Origin: Larix kaempferi
Taxonomy: Eukaryota > Streptophyta > Pinopsida > Pinales > Pinaceae
Assembly: GCA_027924585.1 (NCBI GenBank)
Contig: BSBM01001437.1
Coordinates: 62,001 to 126,000, forward strand
Length of the DNA stretch: 64,000 bases
Direction: 5' to 3'
The notes under the pieces are model-generated. The model worked only from the letters and a program-made list of their open reading frames with translations. It was not told the origin of the DNA and ran no database searches. Position numbers and translations under genes: made by a program. This document shows positions 33,257-44,759 of the stretch, in pieces (position 1 is the stretch's first letter; each line of letters starts with the position of its first letter).

Positions 33257-33840
33257 TTGATCTTATGGGAAAGGCCAATGGGTTCAATGGATACCCCTTC
33301 TAGAATGGCGGTACAACACCACCTATATGGTGTTACCAAAATGTCACCATATGAAGTTGCATATGGACAAAAACCTCCATCATTGACTTCACACTTATCA
33401 AACACATATAAGGTTCAAGAAGTGGATATCCCTCATAACACTAGAGTTGTCATTCTCCGTACACTCAAGGACAATTTGGTTTTGGCTCAAAATATAATGA
33501 AGCAACAAGCAAAAAACCATTTCTCAAAGCACTCCTTTAAAGAAGGGGATAAAGTGTTTCTTAGTATCCATCCGTATAAGTAGAGTTATCTCAAAGAAAA
33601 GAACCAACAAAAGTTGGCCCTCAAATTCAATGGTCACTATCAGATCCTTCAATGCATTGGGCGAGTTTCCTAGACTAGTACTCCCAACCCACTCCAAGAG
33701 AAACCCAATATTTCATGTGTCATGTTTGAATAAAGTAGCAGGGAAGAAATGCCATGTTTAGACTAGTTTTTTAAAACTCTATGAAGAGAGTTCCATTTGG
33801 TTGCAATCAAAAGAAGTACTAGACAAAAGAGAGACTTGAC
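33257..33840 (+). pseudogene. pol (IN): integrase C-terminal remnant of an older gypsy element
   Basis: The frame gives TKMSPYEVAYGQKPPSLTSH, then VILRTLKDNLVLAQNIMKQQ and FKEGDKVFLSIHPYK, a typical Ty3/gypsy integrase C-terminal region. It is followed after a TAG by KLALKFNGHYQILQCIG (GPY/F module). A frameshift lies upstream near 33290. The catalytic core is absent. The remnant leads into a purine tract and LTR at 33982. Confidence 0.75.
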
Positions 33841-33965
33841 TATGCTAACCCATTATTCCACAACTCTTGATATAGTGGATGGATAGATAGATAGAATATG
33901 TCACCTACGAACTAGCAACAATTTATAGCATTTTAAATGCCTCTATCTTAGGAAAACACACTTTT

Positions 33966-34309
33966 TTGAAAGGGAAGGGAATATCAAGGCCCTATCCTTG
34001 CCTCTACACTTAAGGGCACTTAGGATTTGGTTAATTAATGCACCAGACCATCTTCTTTGAATAAAGAACATTGTGTAGTTGGTATGTGGCTACTCGATGT
34101 AAAGGGGTCATATTTATTAAATATGACCCACTATAGTAGTTTGCACTCATTAAAGATGGGACCATGAGTGCATTAGAGTTTGGGCAGTGAAAAAGTATTT
34201 ATATATGTAGGACGTTGTGTAATTTTTTGTCAAGTATTATCATTGTAATGGAGCTCGTCTCATTTTGAGGTTTTTTGCTCGAAGAGACAAGTGAACATTG
34301 ATCTCTTTG
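33966..34309 (+). repeat. purine tract and 3' LTR fragment of the older gypsy element
   Basis: TTGAAAGGGAAGGGAA (33966-33981) is followed by an LTR-like segment. Its last ~150 bases resemble the end of the LTR at 52602-52959 (GGAGCT..., AGGTTTTTTGCTC, AAGTGAACAT). The LTR would start at 33982 (TATCAAGG, perhaps TG mutated to TA). It is cut at 34309 by the next element, whose 5-bp duplication CTTTG is its last visible base set. Confidence 0.55.
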
Positions 34310-35497
34310 TGTTAGGGTCCTACCCTAACCCCCATACTTTATCAATGTACAAGGCTATAAGGCCCATTAGTAAGTTAGTGGGTAGTTTCTTAATGTAAAA
34401 TGGTCTTCCTTATTGATTAAAGACCCCTAGGTGGTTAACGCTCGTTAATAGAAGAACCACAAGTAGTTAGGCCTTTGGTTATTGAAGCATTATAGATATA
34501 CTATGATGCAGGAGCATCTCGCTCAACCTGAAACACGTCATAAGTCTAAATTTTGGTTTATTGGGCCTAAACTCGATGAAATAGACACCTGTACCAGCCT
34601 AAGCGCGGTGACACGTCAACTTGCTCAAATTTGAAGTATGAGCTGTGATTTTTTGAATTTCGAATTGTAAGAGGTATTTATTTTTCATTTAATGAATTGT
34701 AATCGGAGCTAGCGGGTAGTTGGTTTTGAAAAATCCCGAACCCGCGGGCTGTTGGAGAGCTCCAGGATATATCATATGTATTTCCCCATTTTTCATTGGC
34801 AAGGGGGGAAGAAAATAGAGAGCAGAGCCGTGTGATGAGGAGGCTGTTTTGAAAACCTGTAACTCTCTTTCGTTTTGTAGATGGCTCTCTATCCCTGAGA
34901 CCCGATATGTAACAGGAATAGTGGATCTAACTTTATGAATAGAGTATTTTATCCTCCGGCTTGTTTCTGTCCATGTGTCTATGAAATATGACCACCTGGG
35001 TGTCTGATCCCTGAATTTTAATCTGCTGCAGTCGTTTTTCTTGACAGGACGGTCGAATGTGTAGGTTGCAGGCAGGTTTGGGTCGAGGCGGAGCACTCAG
35101 TCGCGTGGCAGATCAGTTCCACGCAGAGAAGGGAGTCTTCTTCGTGAGGTGAAAGCCCAGGCACAAAGCCTCCTCTACATCCCTCAATCGCTGAAGGGAT
35201 TGACGGCGCATCTGTGAGAACTGGGAGCTGAAGGCCGTGTTTGCAGTGTGTCCGGGTGTGAGGGCGTCGGAACAGGGTCTCGTAGATACGTGGGGAGAGG
35301 TTTCCATCTGCCAACGCTCGGGGGTTGGCATCATACTAGTAAGCTATGTAATGTGAGTAAAGAATTGTCATTGTATTTGGAGCTTTGCTCTTAGAGGTTT
35401 CCCCCTTGAGAGGCAAGTGACATAGCTATTTATTATATCTATTCTATTTTCTGTTTTTCTATCTTTTATTTGAATTTATGGGTTTAAGTATATTCCA
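34310..35497 (+). repeat. 5' LTR of the nested-stack gypsy element (interrupted)
   Basis: Starts TGTTAGGGTCC and ends TATATTCCA. Removing the 830-bp insertion and its 5-bp duplication leaves 353 bp, against 358 bp for the 3' LTR. Both copies share CCCCCATACTTTATCAATGT near the start and GGTTTCCCCCTT near the end. Confidence 0.85.
34504..35333. mobile_element. 830-bp insertion with TG...CA ends, probable solo LTR
   Basis: Begins TGATGCAGGAGC and ends GGTTGGCATCA, with a six-base terminal inversion (TGATGC/GCATCA). It is flanked by TACTA on both sides (34499-34503 and 35334-35338). The uninterrupted LTR at 52602-52959 proves the insertion. Length, TG/CA ends and 5-bp duplication fit a solo LTR. 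It is GC-richer than its surroundings, and the three minus-strand open frames inside it show no retroelement motif. Confidence 0.75.
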
Positions 35498-35499
35498 AG

Positions 35500-35512
35500 T
35501 GGTATCAAATCT
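35500..35512 (+). promoter_or_regulatory. primer-binding site, degenerate iMet type
   Basis: TGGTATCAAATC lies two bases after the LTR end and differs from the usual TGGTATCAGAGC by a few bases. Confidence 0.65.
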
Positions 35513-35551
35513 CTTTCTTGGGTTGAAAATGAAGAATTTTTAATAGTAGGG

Positions 35552-35930
35552 TTTGGCTATTTCAAATGAGTCATCTTGGCATTTTCACTCCATTTTTTTC
35601 AACAATGTTTTAGGGTCTAAAATTTTGAAGATACATAAAGGACATACAGAAGTAACTTGCATACAAATTTCATTCTCTTGATCTCTATAATTTCAAAGAT
35701 ACACTATGTGTACATTAAGGGTTTTTACTAATCCAAAATATTTGGCTCGTTCAAACAAGTCATCTTGGCATTTTCACTCCAATTTTTTTTTGGCGAAGTT
35801 TTAGGGTCTAAATTTTTTCAAGTTACAACTAGGATATAAGGAAGTAGCTTTGGAAAAAATTTCAAGTTTTGGGTTGTTATACTTTCGGAAATAAGACCCA
35901 TGTAAGTTAGGGTACGAGATTAGCCCAAAA
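35552..35930. repeat. 189-bp tandem duplication in the element leader
   Basis: TTTGGCT...CATCTTGGCATTTTCACTCC occurs at 35552 and 35741, with TTTTAGGGTCTAAA following in both. The copies are diverged. Confidence 0.7.
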
Positions 35931-36806
35931 ACTAGCCCTAAACAAGTGTTTTGGGTAAAATTGTTATATTTGAAGTTTAAAAAATCCAAATTGAGTGCCA
36001 CTAAATTTATTGGAAAAAGACAAACCAAAATTTTTCTAGTAAAAAAATCATATTCAGACCTTAAAATATGGACACTTGGAAAGTTGTACAAGTATGCTCT
36101 TTTAAAAAGGCCAAAATCAACAAGTTTTGGGAAATTTACCCTGTTTTTTTCTTGGCGCATCATAATTCAGTAAAACTTGTGGCACATCAGGGTTTTACAA
36201 GGAGTTGCGCTTATTTCAAAATTTTGACCTCAAACCCTACCTTGAAAATTAATTTTTTTCCTTTGATTGTGGATCTCTTACTAGGGTTAGCGAGCTCAAT
36301 TTTTAATTTTAATTTTAGAGACGTGTTTCGACGTATTCAAATAACAAAGAGATTTGTCGTTCAATGGGTAAAACTATGATTGGGGAAGCATATATGCACA
36401 AAATACAAGTGGTAATTAAATTCACATTGTCGTGCACCATTGTAACCTCTATAGCAACCCATTCGATTAGTACCACATCATGCAACACCTGCATACATAA
36501 TTTCACTTCCACATACCCTTAGGTATATCGGAAGTCCCCTAGCTATACCTGGAACTAGCTTTAGATAAAACTAATCAACCATTTTTTTTCTATAGCACAT
36601 CGAGAATAACACTCGAGGAAATCATTACATAGAACCTAGGTATTCGAGTAATATAACTAAGGGAAAGACCAAGCCTCCTTAGTTAGTGCCCTAATATATT
36701 GGGCCAAGTACCATTATTAGACCCAACACTTGTACCAAAGAATTATAGCACCTAACACTCCCTCATCTTCAAGACCTTGTAAACCTTACACTTACCTAAT
36801 AATCCC

Positions 36807-37845
36807 ATGGTGGATGATACTCCTCCTTATAGACCACGTTTCAAGGCCCTAAACAACAGGAACACATGCTCTGACATCTCAAAGTTTGATGCCCTGGAAG
36901 AACAATACAAAAATCTTCAAGAAAAAATTAAGGACAACAATGACCGATATATGAAAAAGATGCAGCAACTTCAGAGGAAGTATGCAACCTAAATCAAAAG
37001 TTGTATAAGTTAGATAAAAAGTTGGCAAGGATAAATGACTCCCTCGATCGGTTGGCATATCATGGCATGCCAGAATAAATCCTTTAGAAAACACAACATA
37101 GTGATCCATACCAAGAAGGAATATTTTACTCAATACTATTTATCCACCAACAACCCCCTTCGATTCCTCACATCCATAACCCACACTCCATGGATAATAA
37201 CACCTAGAATCGATTTCCTAAAGAAAACTTGAACAAATTTGATGGTTCTAACCCATCAAGACGAGTCACCCAGATGGAACACTACTATTCCCTTCACGAC
37301 ATTACTAATGATATGATCAAACTTGGAGTGGGGGTTTTGTATTTGGGTCCAGAAAGATGATAATGGCGGGTGTGGCATAAAAAATCCTATGGGTTCCTTA
37401 TCCCTTGGAGTTTATTTGTTAAATATCTCCATGAATGTTACAAGTGAGATACTCACTATTTTGGGTGGCATACCAAGTTATGCTAAATAGGTTCAATCTT
37501 AGACTTTATCTCATCCTTTGAGCAACTAGCCATCTGTATAGAGAACTTAACATATTCTTTCTATAAATATATTTCATTTGTGGCCTCAAGGAGGCGATTC
37601 AAGCACACACCATAATGCAACATCCTCCTATCTAGTTGGATACATCTCGAAGAGCTCTGGAAGCAAAGAAAATGATCAATGCACAAACCAACAAACCATA
37701 TTTCATTCCATGTTCACACTCTACAAATGTCAATTCCTCAAGAAAAATTCCTTCTCCTCCCTTCAAAGTACAAAGGTTGTCTCCAATAGAAATGGAAGAT
37801 GTTATATTTTCTACTTTTAATCAATATTATCTAGGATCTTAACTG
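36807..37845 (+). pseudogene. gag: gag remnant of the nested-stack gypsy element
   Basis: An N-terminal coiled coil (SKFDALEEQYKNLQEKIKDN) is followed, in shifting frames, by capsid motifs: FDGSNPSRRVTQMEHYYSLH, LGVGVLYLGPERW, WHKKSYGFLIPWSLFVKYL and FISSFEQLAICIENL. These match the Ty3/gypsy gag capsid order. At least three frameshifts and several stops are present. The downstream end near 37845 is replaced by unrelated sequence. Confidence 0.65.
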
Positions 37846-38345
37846 AAAGAATAACATGCATAGCATAACACAATAAACATAAAGAATTTCCTCGGGGAAA
37901 CCATAAAGGAGAAAACCCCGCAACTTCCTCAGAGATAGAATGATCACCAATACAATGTCACAAAAGTAAAACCCAAAAATAGAGATGGTCTTCAGTAGCT
38001 TTTCTCTTCTCCACTTGTGTGAACTTGTCCTCTCTCTCACTTATGCAAACTTGAGTGAGTGAGTGAATGGATAAATGAGAGAGCCTAGCTCTCTATTTAT
38101 ACTTTATTTTCACTTACTAGGTTGGCCCCAGTTGTACCTGACTGGGTCAACTTCTATAGGAGACTCTATTAACCCTAATACAATCTGACCCTAGGGTCTA
38201 TTTCCTTGACTTACAATGGAAGGTTAACCTCAATGACTTTACATGACCAAATACAATAATGACTTCTCCGACCGGAGGATAATTACTCAGGATATATACT
38301 CTTACTTAGGCAAAACAAGGAAGCTCCTATAACTCCCCCATTTAA
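37846..38345 (-). repeat. probable LTR fragment in minus orientation
   Basis: On the minus strand, TATAAATAGAGAGC (about 38090-38103) looks like a promoter, and AAATGGGGGAGTT (about 38332-38344) looks like a polypurine tract at the right edge. The segment separates gag from RNase H remnants of the host element, so it probably marks an insertion accompanied by deletion. Edges and family are not resolved. Confidence 0.35.
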
Positions 38346-38409
38346 AACCCGCCTTTGCATGGAATGAATCAACAAAAACATCCTTTGTAGTTTTAAAGCA
38401 TGTTACTTG

Positions 38410-38835
38410 CACCACACCAATCTTAGCCATGCTTGATTTTACTAAGACCTTTGTATTAAATGTGATGCTTCTAGAAAAGGTTTGTGTGCAATATTAATGC
38501 AATATGGACAAACCTTAGAATTCACTAGTAAGCATGGGGTAATAGGGATTTGGACAATCTTACCTAGAAGGAATAAATAATAGCCACCCTACATGTAGTC
38601 GACACATAGCGATAGTAACTCCTAGGACAATGTTTCCAAATAGGTCACCACAACTTGAAGTATTTTTTGGAACAAAAGTTGTCATCTACAAAGAAGTATA
38701 AATGGGTAATCAAGTTGCTTGGATATGATTACAATATCATCTACAAAAAGGAAAAAAAAAAGTTTTTAAAGATTATTTATCAAGGAATTATGAGGAAGAT
38801 AGATCCCTCTTTGACTTATCTTCTCTAGTACATGA
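38410..38835 (+). pseudogene. pol (RNase H): RNase H remnant of the nested-stack gypsy element
   Basis: Read across frames: CDASRKGLCAILMQYGQTLE (catalytic Asp of RNase H), then KKYKWVIKLLGYDYNIIYKK and EEDRSLFDLSSLVH. This is the standard order at the end of Ty3/gypsy RNase H. The reading is cut at 38835 by the nested element and resumes at 52152 with EWVEKAQQEWLNN, the usual linker to integrase. Confidence 0.65.
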
Positions 38836-39108
38836 TGATGAATAGGATTGTCATTGATGACAACATTAATGACAAAGGTGAAGTGAGATGACATGACATG
38901 AAGCCAAAGAGGGCATTGGAGCCCATTGAAACACCTAATGAGCCAAGAGTCAAATGACCCATACTGTGGTCATTTGAAGATGATTTGGACAAGTGTAAAT
39001 GGACAAAGAATTTCTAGATGGCCCTAATACCCTAGACAAGATGATGAGGTGGACAAAGGTCTTGAAAAAACTAGCAAGCAAGACACTAGATGGATTGGAG
39101 ACAAGCAT

Positions 39109-39399
39109 GGATAATTTTAAGGAACCAGACTTATTTAAAAGTGTATAAAACTTGGCAAATCTTACCAATTCTTAAAATGTCAACTATAAAATATTTGGCG
39201 ATATTTTTCTAAAATCATTTCAATTTCTAAGGATTTTATATAGTTTATATAATAATTTGGCGATTTTTAGAGTGAAAAAAGTTTACCCCATCAAAATTGG
39301 GTGAAATGGGGCTTCAAAAAATGCAAATTGGCGAATCTTTTTTTGGAAACAAACATGGAAAAATAGCCCATGGGCTAAATTTCGCCCCTAAAATTATCC
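39109..39399. mobile_element. 291-bp MITE-like insertion in the 5' LTR
   Basis: Ends are inverted repeats GGATAATTTTA. Flanking direct repeats TTGGAGACAAG (39095-39105 and 39400-39410, with three further bases each side of unclear status) match a single copy in the 3' LTR near 47250, where the insertion is absent. An 11-bp or longer duplication suggests a Mutator-like origin. The short frames inside are not credible. Confidence 0.7.
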
Positions 39400-39752
39400 T
39401 TGGAGACAAGGCTGGATATGATAACAAGGCTAAAGACCAAGGACAAGTTTGACATGCTTGAAGAGCAAGCATATGGACAAAGGGCAAGCAATGGATGGAC
39501 AACATGGATGGAGAAGACATGCCAAGCAAGCATGAGCTTGCGGGCATGCTTCATGAGGCACTCGCGGGCATGATGAAATGATGAATTGCGGGCATCCCTT
39601 TGGGAGTCATAAGGGCATGTTAACTCAACCTACAGGCATCTCCAATGAAGGAGTGTTGCGGGCATCTTCAGAATGCCAAGAAGAAGACTAATGCAGGCTT
39701 GAGTGAAAGTCATGTTATGGCATAAAACAAAATGATGATGGTGTGGAAAAGA

Positions 39753-39754
<2 letters not shown>

Positions 39755-39827
<73 letters not shown>
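39755..39827. repeat. (TA)n microsatellite, about 36 units
   Basis: A 73-base pure AT run. The equivalent place in the 3' LTR (50788-50810) has only a short, interrupted TA stretch. Confidence 0.95.
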
Positions 39828-39828
<1 letters not shown>

Positions 39829-41167
39829 TTATTGAGATCAATCTAGATGGGGTCAGCCATCCCAAAGATAAATTGATTGTTTTAATGAATTGATAAAACA
39901 AATACAGTGCCATGTCGACCCCCATAGGTTATGGAAATAAAAATATATATTTCATTTGACAAAATTATTTGTTGATGACATGTTGGCCTCTATAATTTAA
40001 TGAAAGCAAATGGTATAAATAAAAGAGCAAATCAGTTGTTTTAAAAAATGAGACAAGTGTGGAACTCGTTGGAGCAGAGAAAAATTCGCATGGTTTAGGG
40101 ACAATGGACAGTTCGTGGAGCAAAGGAGCAACAACAGATGACACTTTTTATTTACCTCTTATCTCTTGATTTTGCTGATTTATGATGTAATGATGACAGT
40201 GTTCATGACATTGCTTGCTATGTTAACATGGATAGAATGCAAAAGACATGATGACGATTTATACATGAAAAAGATTTCGGTGATGAGTAGGATGCTCTGA
40301 GTTTGGTGGTTAGGTTCAGCTTGGATATGAAATGATTGAAGACAATTATGATGACATGTTGATATGTTGGACAAATGAAGTACTACTGAGGAAAAGTGCT
40401 GATAATATGCTCGGTGGTCTGAGTTTTTCTAGGTTGATTGTGATGAAGACTTGATGCATGATATCTCTGATTTTCTGGGTAGCAATAGTTAATGATATGA
40501 TGTGTATGTACAACAGAAAGACATGATGATGTAGACAATATATTCTGGGCATAAGTAAGGTGATGGATATCTTGAAGATATGAATGGAGACATGCTCATG
40601 ATCACTGACTGGATGTGTTGATGCTAGACAGAATAAGAAGATGCTAAAAGTAATAAAATAGGAATAGAATGATGACAATGATGATCACTAGAAAATATTG
40701 ATGCTCACAGTAGGTTGATGATCTGTGATATGACTGGGTTGACAAAGAATGTATGTGGTGTAATGAAATATGTATGTTAATATGTACAAGCAAGGTCTTG
40801 TACTAAAATGTACTTGTACTTACAAGCAGGGTCTTGTATCTCTTTCTTGGTAGGATCTAAGAAAAACTAGGCAGGGTCTTGGATAAAGAGTTGGTGCTCT
40901 TTTGTTTCAGTTGGTGCTGAATTGCCTCACGGTTGTAGTCGTTGAACCAAATACAAAAAAGATTACAAAAACTATACCTTGTGTCTTGTATTACGTGTTG
41001 ATGTGTTTCATTTGTTAATTGACATATGGATTGATAGTTGGTTCATTGATGAATATGATGTGAAGGAATAATGATGATATAAGAGTTGGTGATTGAAGTT
41101 GAAATTTAAAAAAGTATAAGCTCACTGATTCACTCCCCCCTCTCAGTGAGCCATTGTGTCTAACAAT

Positions 41168-41179
41168 TGGTATCAGAGC
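41168..41179 (+). promoter_or_regulatory. primer-binding site, iMet type
   Basis: TGGTATCAGAGC lies two bases after the LTR end and is a perfect match to the usual plant iMet PBS. Confidence 0.9.
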
Positions 41180-41240
41180 TGTCCTTCAGTATAATCCTAA
41201 CAAGCTTGAAGGGATTTGTAGACACAAGTGAAGGAAAGTC

Positions 41241-42731
41241 ATGGAGGAAATTCTTCCATTATTCAATGATTCAAGTTATGAATTTTGGAGCTTCAAAATT
41301 AAGTTTTACTTACAGGGGCAAGGGGTCGACATCTGTAAATCAGTTGAAGAAGCAACAACTAAGAGCCCACAAGAAAGCAATGAAAATGCACTAAAGTTGA
41401 TCATGAGGAGCTCGCCTCAATCAAAGAAGGAAAGGTTGAATATTGGAAAGTACACTTCAACCAAGGATCTTTGGAGCACTCTTGAAGGTGAGCACAAAAG
41501 GAAGGTTCAAAATATTGACAAAGAAAATATATCTGAAGAGAAGAAGGCTCAAGCATCAAGTACTAGTGAAGGTAAGAACTCTTCTATTTGCAATAATTCT
41601 GAAATTAATGAAGTTGCTCTAGTAAAGGATGAAGAAGATGAGTTATTAAAAATCAAAGAGGCATTTGCAAAAACCCTATTGGATAAGGATGTCAAATCCA
41701 ATATAAGGCTTAAAAGGAAAATTGTGGGAGATTTTGAAAAATACCAACAGGAGACAAAAGCATTGTTCATGAGCTTGAAGCTCAAGAACAAAGACTTGCA
41801 AAGTGAGTTAGAAGATAAAAATCTCGAGGTCAAAAGGTTGAAGGATGAACTAGGAAATGAACAAGAAAATACTGATCCTAGAGAACTTGAAGAGACAAGA
41901 TGGGCTAATCTTGATTTGAAGGTTCAGTTGGATGAGTACAAGAGAATTGAAGAAGTCTTGAAAAATCAGTTAGATGAAAAGGAGAAGGAAAATCAAAAGC
42001 CTGAAATGGAGGTTGTTGGACTCAAGAAGAAAAATGAAAAGCTTGGTGTATATGGCAAGTTCAAACATAGCTCAGCTATCTTAGATGAAATTTTGGATTG
42101 TCAAAGGCCCCCATTTGACAAATTTGGCCTTGGCTACAAGAACGAAGAAGAAAAATATGAAGATGGCACTTGGCCTCCCAATATTTTTGAAGTTGGATCC
42201 ACCTCTTCCAAAGAAGAAAGCAAAGCTCCTCACACACCTGCACATGTCAACAAATATTTTGGAAAGTAAAAAATGGTTGAAGAAGTCAACACTGCACCTC
42301 AAAGCAAATTCAAGACAACTCCAAGATGGAGCCAAACATCAAGGTATGAAACTGGTTTTTATGGCTATTGCTTTTCTTGTTCTAACTTTGGTCACAAAGC
42401 AGTGAATTGTGCATATGGAAGAAGGAGCATTGAAAGACAAAATGTCAAGGCAAGATGCTGGACATGTGATCAAATTGGACATATAACTACCAACTGTCAC
42501 ACAATAAGATGCTTCACGTGTGGAGGTGTTGGGCATAAAGCCCAAGTTTGTGCAAGTCCAAGAAGACCATTCATGAGGATATTAACATACAACTCACCAA
42601 GCAAAGCAAATGAAGAAGATGGAATAAGTTATGAAAAGATTGAGATCAAGAAGAAAGTATGGGTGAAGAAAAATGAAGTTGATGATCAATGCAAAAATGA
42701 AAATGGCTGCCATAGGGAAAGCCAAATTTGA
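41241..42731 (+). pseudogene. gag: copia-type Gag with coiled coil and three zinc knuckles
   Basis: Starts MEEILPLFNDSSYEFWSFKI, typical of copia-type Gag, with KYTSTKDLWSTLEGEHKRK. A long Glu/Lys coiled coil follows (about residues 130-265). After a single TAA (42267-42269) the frame continues with three tandem knuckles: CFSCSNFGHKAVNC, CWTCDQIGHITTNC and CFTCGGVGHKAQVC. It ends with a charged tail at 42731. Gag would form the particle that packages this RNA. Apart from the one stop (AAGTAA, possibly from CAA) the 496-codon frame is intact, so the copy is recent. No pol follows in any frame. Confidence 0.85.
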
Positions 42732-44398
42732 GGTCTTCTAAAGATCTTGGACATACCTTGAGTTCATGATGTTGGAGATCGAACTCAAAGGCAAATGGTG
42801 GGTTCTCCAAGAACAAACAGGTCCTAGGATCGAATTGTTGAAATTGACAATTGGTGTGATAGGAGGAATATGAAATGTTGATGAATGCTTACCTTTTATG
42901 AATTTAAATCATTCATTGGAAAAATGTTCTCAAATAACACTTAGATGATTGTGTTACACCTTGAGTTCATTGAGATGGGAGGATGGAATCAAAGGAAAGA
43001 AAATGAAGGTGATAGCATAAGGTTACACTACCACCAATTTGTAGTAGTAACAAAGGGGCACTCAGAGGCTATTTGGAGACAGCTTAGCTTGCACAGTCCA
43101 CTATGTTCAAGGCATCCAAAGACAGTAACAGTGGTTGAAGGCATCCAAGTACTGTAAATGGACTGATAAGTTGTTACTGAAATTGACAGTTGACTGAAAT
43201 CTCAGAAAAAAAACCCTTGAAGGAAAATAAGATCATTCTTGTGATCTCACTTTGACATTTGAAAATGTTGAAAACACCTCTCAGATCTCATCTCAAGCCA
43301 CATGAAATTTGCAACAAAATTGTCAAGTTTAAGGCAATGTTCTTGTGGTATGAAGTCTGATATCTAAAAGTTCGTTCACTTAAAATCTAATTGTTTTGAA
43401 GGCATATGAAGATATAGCAGCAGGCACATGAATACGATCATCAAGAGTCACAAAAGACAAATCTTAAACTCGTAAAGGCATCCAAGTGCTATTTGCACCG
43501 GAGTACATGAAGAAGGATGCATGTTACATGTCCAAGGATCAATTCGATTTCTCTCAACAAATAGAAATTAAAGACGATAGACTTGGAGGTCATGCGAGAA
43601 GTTTGGACATCATTTAAATCAGAATTACTTAAGCAACCCTAACTTTGATAATAGTTGATGACAATCAAGGATTATAGTAGACCTTGGATATAATCTCAAA
43701 CAACCAACCACATTTTAATCCAAATATACCATGAAAGATATCAAGGGAGATGGCATAAATATCCAAGGATATTATTGCACACATTGCAATGCAAATTTGA
43801 ATGCACACCTAAATGCATATCTACTAAAGGGTCTACAGGAAAATCTTATGTTGCCTTGAGAAATGACGAAAGTATTGTTTCTAGTTGAAGCAAATGAAGT
43901 AAAGCAATATGGTGGTGTATGGAATATTGTTCTCGATGCACACTTACCTTTTATGAATTTGCTAAACAAAAACTTGATGTAGTTTGAATCAACAAGATCT
44001 TAAGGGGAGCTTGAAATGATCAAACACCAAATAGTTACAGTCTCAGCAAATGAGAAGCTTGAGGACTATTTGAAACATGGAAACCTGGAGCATCATGGAA
44101 TACAAAAAATTGGACTGTGTATGGCATATAGGTGTGGATCATATGAGAAGAGCATCAACAACTAGTAGAAGCAAGCAAGAAGCTTTGACAAGGACTATTG
44201 TAAATCATTGGACAAACTCAGTGCCTTCAAGTTCTAAATGGAGAATGTGTTTGAGAAGTCCAAAAAGAGAAAATTAGGCAACTCCTACAGCTTATCAGTT
44301 AGGGGGAGCAATTTGGTAGCAAAATCATGATGGAGTAGTCCACAACCTCATCTCTGTTTTGCTTTGAATATTAAAGGACATATTTATGCTATAACAGA
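42732..44398 (+). other. non-coding internal region of the gag-only element
   Basis: About 1.7 kb with no pol motif in any frame. Short frames only. It probably provides packaging or structural sequence. Confidence 0.6.
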
Positions 44399-44403
44399 AG
44401 CAA

Positions 44404-44466
44404 TGTTGGGATATTCCTATACTCCACGCTAGTAGGACTAGGATGGAGTATAGGAATATCCCAACA
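44404..44466 (-). repeat. 63-bp truncated LTR forming a 23-bp perfect stem
   Basis: TGTTGGGATATTCCTATACT and three more bases pair exactly with the last 23 bases of the segment across a 17-base loop (CGCTAGTAGGACTAGGA). Confidence 0.9.
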
Positions 44467-44759
44467 CCCCCCCTTAATCAATCCTGGGCCGTGGTAACTG
44501 AGACCAAAGGTCACCCAATACAATGAATAATAATAACAGTCCATAAACCGAGGAAATGGGGAAAACCTAATGGGAAAAATACCCCCCCTCAAAATAGACT
44601 GTAGGGCACACACAAAAAATAAATGCTCCAAACTCAAGGATGTGTGATGCTTGGTCATATGTCTGGAGGTATCTTCTTCTTGGGAAGAAGTGGTTCATTC
44701 TCAAAAAGCATGTGATTGTACTTGCTCTTCAGATCGAATGTGATGAGAACAAATCCAAA

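Larger units (their letters stand above)
38836..41165 (+). repeat. 5' LTR of the gag-only element (2330 bp)
   Basis: Starts TGATGAATAGGATTG and ends CATTGTGTCTAACA. It carries a 291-bp MITE-like insertion (39109-39399) and a long TA microsatellite (39755-39827) that the 3' LTR lacks or has only in short form. The recurrent GCGGGCAT motif occurs several times at 39530-39670. Confidence 0.9.

Noticed and set aside
34689-35334. Three minus-strand frames of 73-135 residues
   Set aside because: They lie wholly inside the 830-bp solo-LTR-like insertion, overlap each other and show no motif.
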